Positions 1-7,935 of a stretch of DNA of 64,000 nucleotides are shown in pieces. Position 1 is the first letter of the stretch. Each line of letters opens with the position of its first letter. The notes under the pieces were generated by a model that saw only the letters and a program-made list of their open reading frames with translations, had not been told where the DNA came from and made no database searches. A program made the position numbers and the translations under genes. Source of the DNA: Prochlorococcus sp. AG-315-D17 (GTDB taxonomy: Bacteria; Cyanobacteriota; Cyanobacteriia; PCC-6307; Cyanobiaceae); assembly GCA_003283685.1 (NCBI GenBank), contig QBWD01000002.1, positions 8,972 through 72,971 of the forward strand, in the 5' to 3' direction.

Positions 1-33
1 TGACATTTGCTCAATCTTCGTATCGTCAGCCAT
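1..33 (-). CDS. N-terminal fragment of an unidentified protein, cut by the window edge
   Basis: Reading the minus strand from an ATG at 33 gives an open frame [11 protein letters not shown] that runs off the window. A purine-rich GGAAAGGGGG lies directly upstream and would serve as a ribosome binding site; an in-frame ATG at 45 is an alternative start. It would be divergent from rpsD. Eleven codons are too few to assign a family, and it could be chance. Confidence 0.3.
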   Translation of the reverse strand, partial: MADDTKIEQMS

Positions 34-296
34 CCCCCTTTCCATGGTCCATGCCTAGAAATAGCTTCTATTGCATAGGAACTACAACTCGGTATAAACC
101 TACAACTAGGACCAGATAAAGGAGATATCCATTTTTGATAGAAAGCAATCAAGCCTAAAAAAACAGACGCAATAATTTCATTGATCCTTAAAAGCATGTT
201 TAACGATAGAATAAGAAACTGGCTAACAATCAGGGTAAGTCGGATTATCTATCAGGTTACCTTGTCCAGTAAAAACCATTACTAAATTTCACCCCT

Positions 297-905
297 ATGT
301 CTAGATACCGCGGACCTCGTCTGAGGATCACGCGACGCTTGGGAGACCTTCCAGGTCTCACCCGGAAGGCCGCAAAAAGGTCTCATCCACCAGGTCAGCA
401 CGGCCAAGCCCGTCGCAAGCGCTCTGAATACGCCATAAGACTCGAAGAAAAGCAAAAACTTCGTTTTAACTATGGTATTTCTGAACGCCAGCTTGTTCGT
501 TATGTAAAAAAAGCGCGTGCTCAGGAAGGATCCACTGGAACAAATCTCTTAAAGCTTCTAGAAAACAGGCTCGACAACGTGTGTTTTAGAATTGGGTTTG
601 GTCCAACAATCCCTGGTGCAAGGCAGTTGGTTAATCATGGTCATGTAACTGTTAATGGCAAAACCACAGATATAGCTAGCTATCAATGTAAAGCTGGTGA
701 TGTTATTGCTATTAGAGACAACAAAGGAAGTCAACAGTTAGCTCAAGCCAACCTAGAATTTCCAGGACTTGCTAATGTTCCTCCACACCTTGAATTAGAT
801 AAATCCAAGCTCACTGCCAAAATCACAGCAAGAACAGACAGAGAATGGGTCGCTCTTGAAATTAATGAATTGTTAGTTGTTGAGTACTATTCAAGAAAAG
901 TATAG
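297..905 (+). CDS. rpsD: 30S ribosomal protein S4
   Basis: Primary 16S rRNA-binding protein that nucleates assembly of the 30S body. The 202-residue product starts [20 protein letters not shown], the usual cyanobacterial and plastid S4 N-terminus, and carries the S4 RNA-binding domain in the middle (about residues 90-150, with [14 protein letters not shown] and [13 protein letters not shown]). It ends in the family-typical VVEYYSRKV. The length is normal, so the ATG at 297 is taken as the start. It stands alone as a monocistron and is followed by a good intrinsic terminator. Its divergent neighbour is only a fragment in this window. Confidence 0.97.
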   Translation: MSRYRGPRLRITRRLGDLPGLTRKAAKRSHPPGQHGQARRKRSEYAIRLEEKQKLRFNYGISERQLVRYVKKARAQEGSTGTNLLKLLENRLDNVCFRIGFGPTIPGARQLVNHGHVTVNGKTTDIASYQCKAGDVIAIRDNKGSQQLAQANLEFPGLANVPPHLELDKSKLTAKITARTDREWVALEINELLVVEYYSRKV

Positions 906-962
906 TCCTCAGTCACAGCCTGTATTTATCAGGTCACAGCGACACTAATACAAACTTTATAC

Positions 963-1003
963 AAACTCTTGTTACACTTTTTCTGGTTTTCAAGAGTTTT
1001 TTT
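963..1003 (+). terminator. Intrinsic terminator of rpsD
   Basis: AAACTCTTG (963-971) pairs perfectly with CAAGAGTTT (991-999) and is followed by a run of seven T. It lies about 60 bases after the rpsD stop. The loop is long (19 nt) but the U-tract is clear. Confidence 0.75.
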
Positions 1004-1155
1004 GTCAACAATTTTGGAGAAAGCAAAAGAACTTGACGATAAGGGAATTGTTTTCTCATCTATAAATGATCCGGAAAGTTATATTAAGGAGAGTTAACAT
1101 CTGGTTTTAAGAAATATTGAGTCATATGTATCTTGATAGTTTTTCCCAGATTTTT

Positions 1156-1377
1156 TCAGATACCATAATGACGACTACTTTTAGGCGATAATTTTTCAAT
1201 CTTAAATTGTTGGATTTGTTCTTTTTCTCTTTCTTTTCTGACTAGTCCAAAAGTACTCCTAATGGCAGACGTTATAAAGATTGCATTAATAGCTGCAACT
1301 CAAATAATTCCTAGAATAACTGTGTTAAGACCCTCAGGTGAGCTTAAATATTCTAAAAAAGCTTCCTGGTTAAACAT
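1156..1377 (-). pseudogene. Small membrane protein gene interrupted by an in-frame TGA
   Basis: From an ATG at 1377 the minus strand encodes MFNQEAFLEYLSSPEGLNTV followed by ILGII, then TGA (1302-1300). The same frame continues for 47 more codons, VAAINAIFITSAIR and then a basic tail, to a TGA at 1158. The hydrophobic segment that would span the membrane runs straight through the stop, which sits where a Trp (TGG) would fit. The gene lies 3 bases downstream of another tiny gene on the same strand. It could be a fresh nonsense mutation, a base-calling error, or translational readthrough. No function is recognised. Confidence 0.5.
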
Positions 1378-1380
1378 TTA

Positions 1381-1518
1381 CTAAGCAATTAATCTTTCTA
1401 CGAATAAAATAACTAAAACTCCTTTAAAGAAAATAAGCCAAAGCAACCCATAATCACTTAGACCTAGCTTAGGTTGATACCAAGCTATGAATTGCTTGTG
1501 CTTTTCTAACACTCTCAT
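1381..1518 (-). CDS. 45-residue single-span membrane protein, function unknown
   Basis: ATG at 1518 to TAG at 1381. The product starts MRVLEKHKQFIAWYQPKLGL and continues into a strongly hydrophobic helix (LLWLIFFKGVLVILFV) ending in ERLIA, so it is a small single-span membrane protein. Its ATG overlaps the TGA of the upstream gene in an ATGA arrangement, which suggests translational coupling. The interrupted small membrane gene follows 3 bases downstream. The continuous frame, coupling and typical membrane topology support a real gene. I do not recognise the family. Confidence 0.6.
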   Translation of the reverse strand: MRVLEKHKQFIAWYQPKLGLSDYGLLWLIFFKGVLVILFVERLIA

Positions 1519-1688
1519 TCTTTTACCGCAATAATCTCATAATAAGGACGGTCTCCATAGTCAGCATCAGAACAACAAATATCAGCGTAAACTTCCTCTA
1601 ATACATCGTATGCCTCATCATAACTATCAAAGGATTGATTTGTTAGATCGTCAACATGGTTATCATGTCTAATTAGTTTATAAATCAT
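1515..1688 (-). CDS. 57-residue acidic protein, function unknown
   Basis: ATG at 1688 to TGA at 1515. The product begins MIYKLIRHDNHVDDLTNQSF and is acidic and Tyr/Asp rich, with a CCSDADYGDRPYYEI segment near the end. No signal peptide or membrane helix is visible, so it is probably cytosolic. The stop overlaps the next start by four bases (ATGA). It is the second gene of a minus-strand chain of tiny genes. It looks like a conserved picocyanobacterial hypothetical, but no function can be named. Confidence 0.6.
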   Translation of the reverse strand: MIYKLIRHDNHVDDLTNQSFDSYDEAYDVLEEVYADICCSDADYGDRPYYEIIAVKE

Positions 1689-1719
1689 TCATCTAATATC
1701 TCTTTATTTTTTGAGTGTG

Positions 1720-1851
1720 CTAGTTATCAAGCCACAGGCATCGTGACGAGTGGGCTTGAATGTCTCCATAAGAACTATAGCTATGCTTCCTTTCTGCCCA
1801 ATGTCCATCCTGATACAAAGCGAAGAAACCAGGTTGTGAAAAAACTTTCAC
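1720..1851 (-). CDS. 43-residue hypothetical protein, GTG start
   Basis: GTG at 1851 to TAG at 1720, product (M)KVFSQPGFFALYQDGHWAE and on to CLWLDN. The frame is rich in Trp, His and Tyr, which is unusual for random AT-rich DNA. It lies between the 85-residue gene upstream and the ATGA-coupled pair downstream, all on the minus strand. A long perfect inverted repeat sits just upstream of its start. There is no clear ribosome binding site, so the start is uncertain. Function unknown. Confidence 0.4.
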   Translation of the reverse strand: MKVFSQPGFFALYQDGHWAERKHSYSSYGDIQAHSSRCLWLDN

Positions 1852-1854
1852 TTT

Positions 1855-1909
1855 GAAAGATAATCATTGATATGAATGCTCTCTTTGGTTCGTAGAATGA
1901 TTATCTTTC
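1855..1909. repeat. Perfect 14-bp inverted repeat with 27-bp spacer
   Basis: GAAAGATAATCATT (1855-1868) is repeated in inverted orientation as AATGATTATCTTTC (1896-1909). It lies in the gap between two minus-strand small genes. No U-tract follows the hairpin directly on either strand, so a terminator is not the obvious reading. An operator or an mRNA processing stem are possible. Confidence 0.6.
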
Positions 1910-1920
1910 TTAATTCCTAA

Positions 1921-2178
1921 TTACCATTCATCTTTATTTTGGGTTTGATTGTTACTCTGATTTTGATTATTCCTTTGAAGAGGTATGACTGATTTTACTT
2001 CTTCTTTATCCAGAACCTCTTCAACTCCATGAAAACTATCAGCAACAGACCTCAGAATCTTTGCAACTTCTTCGTCAGGACAGGCAAGATCTTTTTGTAT
2101 CCCTTCGGCAAAGTCTTTTACTTCCTCCCAAGCATCGACTAGGACCTGAGGATCTACTGGTTTCCAATCTTTAGTCAT
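1921..2178 (-). CDS. 85-residue hypothetical protein with an LxCPxE motif
   Basis: ATG at 2178 to TAA at 1921. The product starts MTKDWKPVDPQVLVDAWEEV. Its central helix-rich part has DLACPDEEVAKILRSVADSF, and the tail is Asn/Gln rich. The central part shares the pattern LxCPxExxAxxLRxxADxF with the protein encoded at 30927-31142, so the two are probably paralogues. The ATG overlaps the stop of a preceding 38-residue frame (TAATG). No signal peptide or membrane segment is seen. Function unknown. Confidence 0.6.
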   Translation of the reverse strand: MTKDWKPVDPQVLVDAWEEVKDFAEGIQKDLACPDEEVAKILRSVADSFHGVEEVLDKEEVKSVIPLQRNNQNQSNNQTQNKDEW

Positions 2179-2294
2179 TAGTTTAGAGTTCCACTATTTA
2201 ATCTACCTCTTAACACGGTATTGTTGTATTTAATTGAAAAATCAAGATCAAAGCCAAATATTTGAGGCAGAACATCAGCACCAAAATTAATCAA
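2178..2294 (-). CDS. Possible 38-residue peptide coupled to the following gene
   Basis: A TTG at 2294 opens a frame ending in TAA at 2178-2180, overlapping the next gene's ATG as TAATG. The peptide contains FGADVLPQIFGFDLDF and ends RGRLNSGTLN. The protein-like composition and the stop-start overlap are the support. The start is weak: TTG with a GAGG only one base away. It may be a remnant. Confidence 0.3.
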   Translation of the reverse strand: MINFGADVLPQIFGFDLDFSIKYNNTVLRGRLNSGTLN

Positions 2295-2650
2295 ACCTCA
2301 ACTGAACAAAACCGAACAAACAAAGAAGATCCCGACAACTATCAATTACCTTGATCATTCCTAAAAAATTCGTAATTGCAGTGTAAATATTGACCATTAA
2401 TTCTCGTTAGCATTTGCAAAATTAATTTGTTGGTCACGTTTACTCCCTATTACACAATATTGTTTGGAAAGCTTCTTATTACTAGAACAGCTTCTCTTTT
2501 TTAGATATCCGAAGAAAAGGATGGTTTAGTTCAAACTCCTAGGAAAAGTTCAAAATCTGAATTTGATTTAAATACATAATAAAAGCTAAGTCTCAATGTC
2601 TTAAACGGCTTTTTACCTTCAATAATTTTCTATAAGAAAATCCTATCTGC
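2295..2650. other. Non-coding stretch upstream of a small plus-strand gene
   Basis: About 350 AT-rich bases between divergent small genes. I see no RNA gene, no strong hairpin with a U-tract and no convincing frame. It presumably holds the promoters of the flanking genes. Confidence 0.5.
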
Positions 2651-2872
2651 TTGTTTTATAGATATACATTAAACTTACCTAAAGACCATAGATTCATGCA
2701 GCTATCTATTTTTGCACTTGCTTCGTCTGAATGGGGTATAGCAAGGTTTACGACAGACATTTATGCATTGATTGCGTTAGCGATTTTAGCGCGTCTTCCT
2801 TTTATGTTGCTTAAAGACAAAGTGGGATTCAGAAGTATGTGGTCTTCAGGAAGTTCATTATCCAAAAGGTAG
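2651..2872 (+). CDS. Small hydrophobic hypothetical protein
   Basis: An open frame from TTG at 2651 (73 codons), or more likely from the internal ATG at 2696 (58 residues, starting MQLSIFALASSEWGIARF). A hydrophobic segment, IYALIALAILARLPFMLL, could be a membrane helix, and the tail is basic. No clear Shine-Dalgarno precedes either start. It lies alone in a sparse region. No family is recognised and it may be spurious. Confidence 0.35.
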   Translation: MFYRYTLNLPKDHRFMQLSIFALASSEWGIARFTTDIYALIALAILARLPFMLLKDKVGFRSMWSSGSSLSKR

Positions 2873-3061
2873 GAAAATTTAAATAAAAGACTTAAGACAC
2901 AAAGAATCTGTCTGTCAATTATTCAGCTACTGAATATATTGTCTCCATCTCTAATCTCTTAATTTTGTAAAGCAAACAGGAATAAATCCTTAAACATCTC
3001 TATTTGTTGTCACAACATAGAGTAAAAGCTTTATATTCTAAATTTTTCAGCTGGGTGATTT

Positions 3062-3247
3062 ATGAGTGGAGACAACTTGCTTACTAAACAGCCACTGAAG
3101 TTTTATTCACCAGAAGTGACTGATACAAAGATTGAATTACTAAGTCAGATGTTAGAGGCAAACGCTCAAATGAACTACTTAGATTTAGATGAGCACCACA
3201 AAGAATGGGCTAAGAATTTAGCTGACTATTACTCTGATCTAACATAA
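3062..3247 (+). CDS. 61-residue hypothetical protein
   Basis: ATG at 3062, product MSGDNLLTKQPLKFYSPEVT followed by a helical, acidic C-terminal half with YLDLDEHHKEWAKNLADYYS. It is soluble by appearance, with no membrane segment or cysteine. The composition is protein-like and the frame starts with a normal ATG after a long AT-rich leader. There is no neighbour on the same strand. I do not recognise it. Confidence 0.5.
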   Translation: MSGDNLLTKQPLKFYSPEVTDTKIELLSQMLEANAQMNYLDLDEHHKEWAKNLADYYSDLT

Positions 3248-3455
3248 TGCGTCTCTTGCTTTGAATAGTGATACTTCTAGTTTCCTAAGTTATTTAGTGA
3301 CCAGCAGTGTTCGTCAAAAGCCGGTAAAATTAGGATTAAAGCTTATAAAAAACGACAAAATATTAGAAGCCTAATTACATATAGAGCTAGTACTCAGAGG
3401 CCTCACAAGCTGAGGTGAGTAAAAATACATAAAAGAAACTAATCCTTACCTCAAA

Positions 3456-3689
3456 CTAGTCCCATTGAGGTTTAACTCTCTCCCAGCCTGCGGCTAAAAG
3501 ATTTCCCCATAGTATTACGGCAGATTGCCTACGCATACGTTTCCTAGTCTTAAGAAGAGGAACGCCACTGGCTTCGAGTCTTCCTTTGTCAACAAGTACA
3601 CGAGGGTCTTCTTCCCAAGATTCCCAGTCGTACCTGAAACGAAGTATCCAAACGCCACTTCGTTCCTTGATCCATCCGTCTCTCTTCAT
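3456..3689 (-). CDS. DUF1651 family protein
   Basis: A 77-residue product starting MKRDGWIKERSGVWILRFRY, with the conserved order GW...W.LRF..D..SWE.DP.V.VD.GR, then PLLKTRKRMRRQSAVILWGN and a final AGWERVKPQW. That arrangement is the hallmark of DUF1651, a family of small proteins seen many times in marine Synechococcus and Prochlorococcus genomes and of unknown function. Two overlapping frames on either strand are shadows of it. The gene stands alone in a sparse region. The family call is from memory of the motif pattern. Confidence 0.75.
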   Translation of the reverse strand: MKRDGWIKERSGVWILRFRYDWESWEEDPRVLVDKGRLEASGVPLLKTRKRMRRQSAVILWGNLLAAGWERVKPQWD

Positions 3690-4213
3690 TCAAGAGGTCC
3701 ATTAATAGTACAAGCCTACTACTAATAATCGGTCTGCGCTCAGAGTCTTGTTGAAAATCTGTCCAAATTGGCACCCATAAGCTTGAGCAACTGGAATTCA
3801 GGGCAACCAAATAAGGCTAGAACTAGCTTTCAACTGTATTACTAATAGAACAGGTCTGCAAGTTAAAACCTTCGTTATGGATCAAGCAAAAAAAGCAGAA
3901 TGAGCGCCTCGACAGGAACTCGTCTCAGATAAGGTTCTGCTATCCAAAGTGTACGCAGTGCGATCTGTTCTCATGCAAACCTTCTGTAACTTTCTGGATT
4001 CTTAGTAAATGCGTAAATCATATCCAAGAAGAACTTTGCACAAAGCAAGAAAACTGCCATAGATCTCAGTTATAGACAAAAGCTTATACTTATTCAAGAA
4101 AGGTTTAATCCTTTTACCTGACTGGTCTTTCATAAAATGAAATTATTTCGACCCTTTTTTCTTAGGGCTTTATCATGTTTTTCTCTAACCTTAAGAAAAT
4201 CAACTAAATAAAT
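3690..4213. other. Non-coding stretch before the sulfur amino acid genes
   Basis: Roughly 520 bases without a convincing gene. A partly self-complementary block around 3895-3940 (GCAGAA...TTCTGC with inner TGAG...CTCA) may fold, but it has no U-tract. The last 100 bases are AT-rich and would contain the promoter of the following gene. Confidence 0.45.
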
Positions 4214-5383
4214 ATGAGTTCAGAAAAAGACGAAAGGATAATTAACCCTGGACTAAATACAAGGGTTATTCATCACAAAGAAAGTTATGCAAAAGAAACA
4301 GGGACAATAATGCCCCCCATATTTCCAAGCTCAACTTTTATTCATGGGAATGATGGTGGATTTGATTACACTCGCTCAGGTAATCCCAATTTCCGTATTC
4401 TAGAATCAGTTTTATCATCATTAGAAGATTGCAAATATGCAAATGTATTTAGCTCTGGAGTTGCTGCAATTACAGCAATAGTTTCTTCTCTAAAAAAAGG
4501 TGACTTAATACTATGTGAAGAGAATCTTTATGGATGTACGGTAAGGTTATTCGAGCAAGTTTTCAATCGTTTTGGATTAAAAACTGTATGGATAGACTTT
4601 ACTAAGGCAATTCCTGAAGAAATTATTCCAGAGCTTAATCCTGCAATGATTTGGATAGAAAGTCCAACCAATCCACTACTCAAAATAATTGATATAAACA
4701 AAATTTGTAATATTGCGAATCAAATAAAAGTTCCAGTGGTGGTAGACAATACTTTTGCAACGCCTATTCTACAACAACCTCTTAAACTTGGGGCGACTTT
4801 ATCTTTAACAAGTACTACTAAATATATTAATGGTCATTCGGATGCTCTTGGTGGCGCAGTTTGCACAGAAAGTCCCGAATGGAATAAACGTCTCATTTTT
4901 GCACAAAAAGCACTTGGGCTAAATCCTTCTCCTTTTGATTGCTGGTTAATCACAAGAGGTGTAAAGACACTTCCCCTTCGACTAGAAAGGCAAGTCAGAA
5001 ATGCATCTGAGATAGCTAATCAACTTGCGGCTCATCCACTAATAAATGTTGTTCGATATCCGTTCAGGAATGATCATCCACAAAGTAAACTAGCAAGAAA
5101 GCAAATGGTTTCTGGAGGTGCAATTGTCACTGCAAGCCTTAATGCTAATGAAAAGACAACTTATTACTTCTGCAAAAGTCTTCGCTTCTTCAAAATGGCT
5201 GAAAGTCTAGGAGGAATTGAAAGTCTTGTTTGCCATCCAGCAACAATGACACATGCATCAGTTCCAAGGGAAACAAAATTAAAGATAGGTATAAATGATT
5301 CACTTATTCGTTTTTCTGTTGGTTGTGAAGATATTGATGACTTAATTGCAGACTTAAATCAAGCATTTGAAAAGATCTCTTGA
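4214..5383 (+). CDS. metC: PLP-dependent trans-sulfuration enzyme (cystathionine lyase type)
   Basis: A 389-residue member of the Cys/Met metabolism PLP family, fold type I. The PLP-binding lysine is K203 in STTKYINGHSD, and the cofactor Asp is D178 in VVVDNTFATP. SRSGNP-like and EDCKYANVFSSGVAAI segments fit the active site. Such enzymes make or cleave cystathionine in the methionine-cysteine pathway; lyase and synthase are hard to tell apart by eye. Its stop overlaps the start of a second family member by four bases, and cysK follows, so the three form a sulfur amino acid operon. The metC symbol rests on the gene order usual in Prochlorococcus. Confidence 0.8.
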   Translation: MSSEKDERIINPGLNTRVIHHKESYAKETGTIMPPIFPSSTFIHGNDGGFDYTRSGNPNFRILESVLSSLEDCKYANVFSSGVAAITAIVSSLKKGDLILCEENLYGCTVRLFEQVFNRFGLKTVWIDFTKAIPEEIIPELNPAMIWIESPTNPLLKIIDINKICNIANQIKVPVVVDNTFATPILQQPLKLGATLSLTSTTKYINGHSDALGGAVCTESPEWNKRLIFAQKALGLNPSPFDCWLITRGVKTLPLRLERQVRNASEIANQLAAHPLINVVRYPFRNDHPQSKLARKQMVSGGAIVTASLNANEKTTYYFCKSLRFFKMAESLGGIESLVCHPATMTHASVPRETKLKIGINDSLIRFSVGCEDIDDLIADLNQAFEKIS

Positions 5384-6858
5384 AAAAACGCAATTTACAA
5401 ACTAACCCTTGCTGGAGCGCTAAAGATCTAGGGGAACCCCTACCAATAAGTCCTCATGCAGTTTCTGTAGCATTACCTCGCTGGCAAGATGTTGTCGACT
5501 ATGAAAATAAAGATCCAGGCTGTCTAAGTTCATTAAAAGCCATTTATCCAAGATTTGGATTTAATCCTTTAATCGCTGAGCTAGCTAATAAATCTCTTAA
5601 GTTTCACGAGGAAAGCAATCAAAGCAGTTGGCCTTATCCTAATATCGATACCGCTACATGTGCTCAAAACCATTGTCATAGAGTAAATCCTAATTGCCAA
5701 ACCAAAATTAAAGATTTCCTAGGATTTAAGTGTTTAATCGTCGACAAAGAAAATACTGCTTCAGCAAAAGCTTTTTGGCAGCATACAGGACTCGGTTTAT
5801 CATCACGAGAAGCAGCAATTGCTCTTGGGAAGGAGGCAAAGCCATCTGGAGACAATGGCCAGAAGGCACGATATGAACTTTGTAATCGTTTAGCAAGTTT
5901 ATATGATTGCGATAGAAATTTAGTTCATCTACATCGATCAGGGATGGCGGCCCTAACTACTATACTTAATGCCCTAAAAAAAATCAGAGGAAATCGCCGT
6001 ATTCTTCAAGTAGGTTTTCCATATGTCGATGTCCTGAAGCTTCCACAAGTAATTTATCAGGGTAGTGATCTTTTAGTGGAGACCTCATTAGTCCAAATCA
6101 AAAGAGAGCTCGAGGAAAGAGATCCAGCCGCCCTTATAATAGAAATACCTAGTAACCCTTTACTTCAATGTGTTGATCTAATATCTATATCAAAATTAGC
6201 CCATGAAAAAGATATTCCAGTAATAGTTGACGATACTATTGGTTCACCTATAAATATTGACGTAACTCCTTTTGCAGATGTAATTTTCAGTTCACTAACA
6301 AAAAGCTTTGCCGGTCGCGGAGATATTCTTGCTGGTAGTGTTGTAATAAGTCCTTATTCAAAATGGAAAAATGAATTAGCAGAGACAATCCCAAATGTTG
6401 CACTCTCAACATTATCTGACTCAGATGCTATTGAACTTGAAATAACTAGTCGAGATATAATTTATCGTCTAAAAAAGTTAAATAATGCATGCTTACGATT
6501 GAAAGAGAAATTAGAGACAAAGAAGGAAATTGCAAAGGTTAGACATCCAAAAGACTGTAAAAACTTTAATTCTCTATTGAAGCCTGGAGGGGGATACGGC
6601 TGCCTATTATCATTTGAACTTAAAGGAGGACTTGAAGCATCAAAAAGAGTTTATGACAGGCTAATGGTCTGCAAAGGTCCAAGTTTAGGTACAAATTTTA
6701 CATTAGTTTGTCCTTATGTTTTATTGGCACACTATAAAGAACTCCAATGGGCTAAAGAGTGCGGAGTCTCATCTCATTTACTAAGGGTATCTGTGGGTCT
6801 TGAAAATCAAGATGAATTATGGAGAAGGTTCGACTTATCAATGGAAAATAATAACTAA
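5380..6858 (+). CDS. metB: Cystathionine gamma-synthase-like PLP enzyme with N-terminal extension
   Basis: A 492-residue PLP enzyme of the trans-sulfuration family, about 100 residues longer than usual. The first 160 or so residues (with a Cys/His-containing CAQNHCH) have no counterpart in the preceding gene. The PLP lysine is K308 in SSLTKSFAGRGD and the cofactor Asp is D284 in VIVDDTIGSP. It would join O-acyl homoserine and cysteine to cystathionine, the first committed step to methionine. The start is a TTG that overlaps the upstream TGA, indicating translational coupling. The long N-terminus resembles the divergent, fungal-like branch of the family, which is my recollection rather than a search result. 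Confidence 0.8.
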   Translation: MKKRNLQTNPCWSAKDLGEPLPISPHAVSVALPRWQDVVDYENKDPGCLSSLKAIYPRFGFNPLIAELANKSLKFHEESNQSSWPYPNIDTATCAQNHCHRVNPNCQTKIKDFLGFKCLIVDKENTASAKAFWQHTGLGLSSREAAIALGKEAKPSGDNGQKARYELCNRLASLYDCDRNLVHLHRSGMAALTTILNALKKIRGNRRILQVGFPYVDVLKLPQVIYQGSDLLVETSLVQIKRELEERDPAALIIEIPSNPLLQCVDLISISKLAHEKDIPVIVDDTIGSPINIDVTPFADVIFSSLTKSFAGRGDILAGSVVISPYSKWKNELAETIPNVALSTLSDSDAIELEITSRDIIYRLKKLNNACLRLKEKLETKKEIAKVRHPKDCKNFNSLLKPGGGYGCLLSFELKGGLEASKRVYDRLMVCKGPSLGTNFTLVCPYVLLAHYKELQWAKECGVSSHLLRVSVGLENQDELWRRFDLSMENNN

Positions 6859-6940
6859 ATCACTACTAAGTATTATATAAACAACCAATTACAGTTATTT
6901 TCCCTAGATTTAGATAATTAGTTAAAAGTAGTTTCTTCAA

Positions 6941-7927
6941 ATGTCCAGAATCTATGAAGACAATAGTTTTGCTATTGGTCATACCCCATTGGTTAAACTT
7001 AATTCAATCACTAAAAATGCTAAGGCAACGGTTCTAGCCAAAATAGAAGGACGTAATCCTGCTTATAGCGTCAAGTGCAGAATTGGCGCAAATATGATTT
7101 GGGATGCTGAAAAGAAAGGTTTACTAAATAAAGACAAGGTCATTATTGAACCTACATCGGGGAATACAGGTATAGCCCTTGCATATACAGCTGCCGCAAG
7201 AGGATACAAACTTATTCTTACGATGCCAGAGTCCATGTCCATCGAGAGAAGAAGGATGATGGCTGTTTTGGGGGCTGAATTGATTCTTACTGAGGCAGCA
7301 AAAGGTATGCCTGGTGCCATCGCTAAAGCCAACGAAATAGCACAAAGTGATCCACAAAAATATTTCATGCCCGGTCAGTTTGATAACCCTGCTAATCCAG
7401 AGATACATTTCAAAACAACTGGTCCTGAAATTTGGGATGATACAGATGGAAAAATTGACGTTCTTGTTTCTGGAGTAGGAACTGGTGGAACAATTACAGG
7501 CATTTCACGCTATATAAAGCAAGAAAGAAAGCAATCATTACTATCTGTTGCTGTTGAACCAACTCATAGTCCTGTAATAACTCAAACTCTTAATGGAGAG
7601 GAAGTAAAACCTGGCCCTCATAAAATCCAAGGGATCGGAGCTGGATTTATTCCTAAAAACCTTGACTTGTCAGTAGTCGATAAAGTCGAGCAAGTATCAA
7701 ATGATGAGTCAATAGCTATGGCATTACGCCTAGCTCAAGAAGAAGGACTACTTGTCGGTATCTCTTGCGGTGCAGCAGCAGCAGCAGCAGTAAGGCTTGC
7801 GGAACAAGAAAAGTTTGCAGGGAAAACAATAGTTGTCATTTTACCTGATCTTGCAGAAAGGTATATCTCTTCAATTATGTTTGAAAATGTCCCCGCAGGA
7901 ATCATCAAAGAACCATCTCTAGCCTAG
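6941..7927 (+). CDS. cysK: Cysteine synthase A (O-acetylserine sulfhydrylase)
   Basis: Makes cysteine from O-acetylserine and sulfide in the cytosol. The 328-residue product has the PLP lysine K45 in [20 protein letters not shown], the substrate loop [11 protein letters not shown] (71-81), and the phosphate-binding glycine loop [10 protein letters not shown] (178-187). The start [20 protein letters not shown] and the [10 protein letters not shown] form (not SVKDRI) match the enterobacterial CysK type closely. A run of six alanines (GAAAAAAV) sits near the C-terminus, encoded by GCA repeats. It follows the two trans-sulfuration genes and is probably co-transcribed with them. Confidence 0.95.
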   Translation: MSRIYEDNSFAIGHTPLVKLNSITKNAKATVLAKIEGRNPAYSVKCRIGANMIWDAEKKGLLNKDKVIIEPTSGNTGIALAYTAAARGYKLILTMPESMSIERRRMMAVLGAELILTEAAKGMPGAIAKANEIAQSDPQKYFMPGQFDNPANPEIHFKTTGPEIWDDTDGKIDVLVSGVGTGGTITGISRYIKQERKQSLLSVAVEPTHSPVITQTLNGEEVKPGPHKIQGIGAGFIPKNLDLSVVDKVEQVSNDESIAMALRLAQEEGLLVGISCGAAAAAAVRLAEQEKFAGKTIVVILPDLAERYISSIMFENVPAGIIKEPSLA

Positions 7928-7935
7928 GACAAAAC

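Noticed and set aside
1002..1097. 31-codon TTG frame just after the rpsD terminator
   Set aside because: It begins inside the terminator T-run and has no ribosome binding site. It may be the tail of a decayed gene.
3525..3810. Overlapping frames on both strands around the DUF1651 gene
   Set aside because: They are shadows of the DUF1651 frame, which has a recognisable family pattern.
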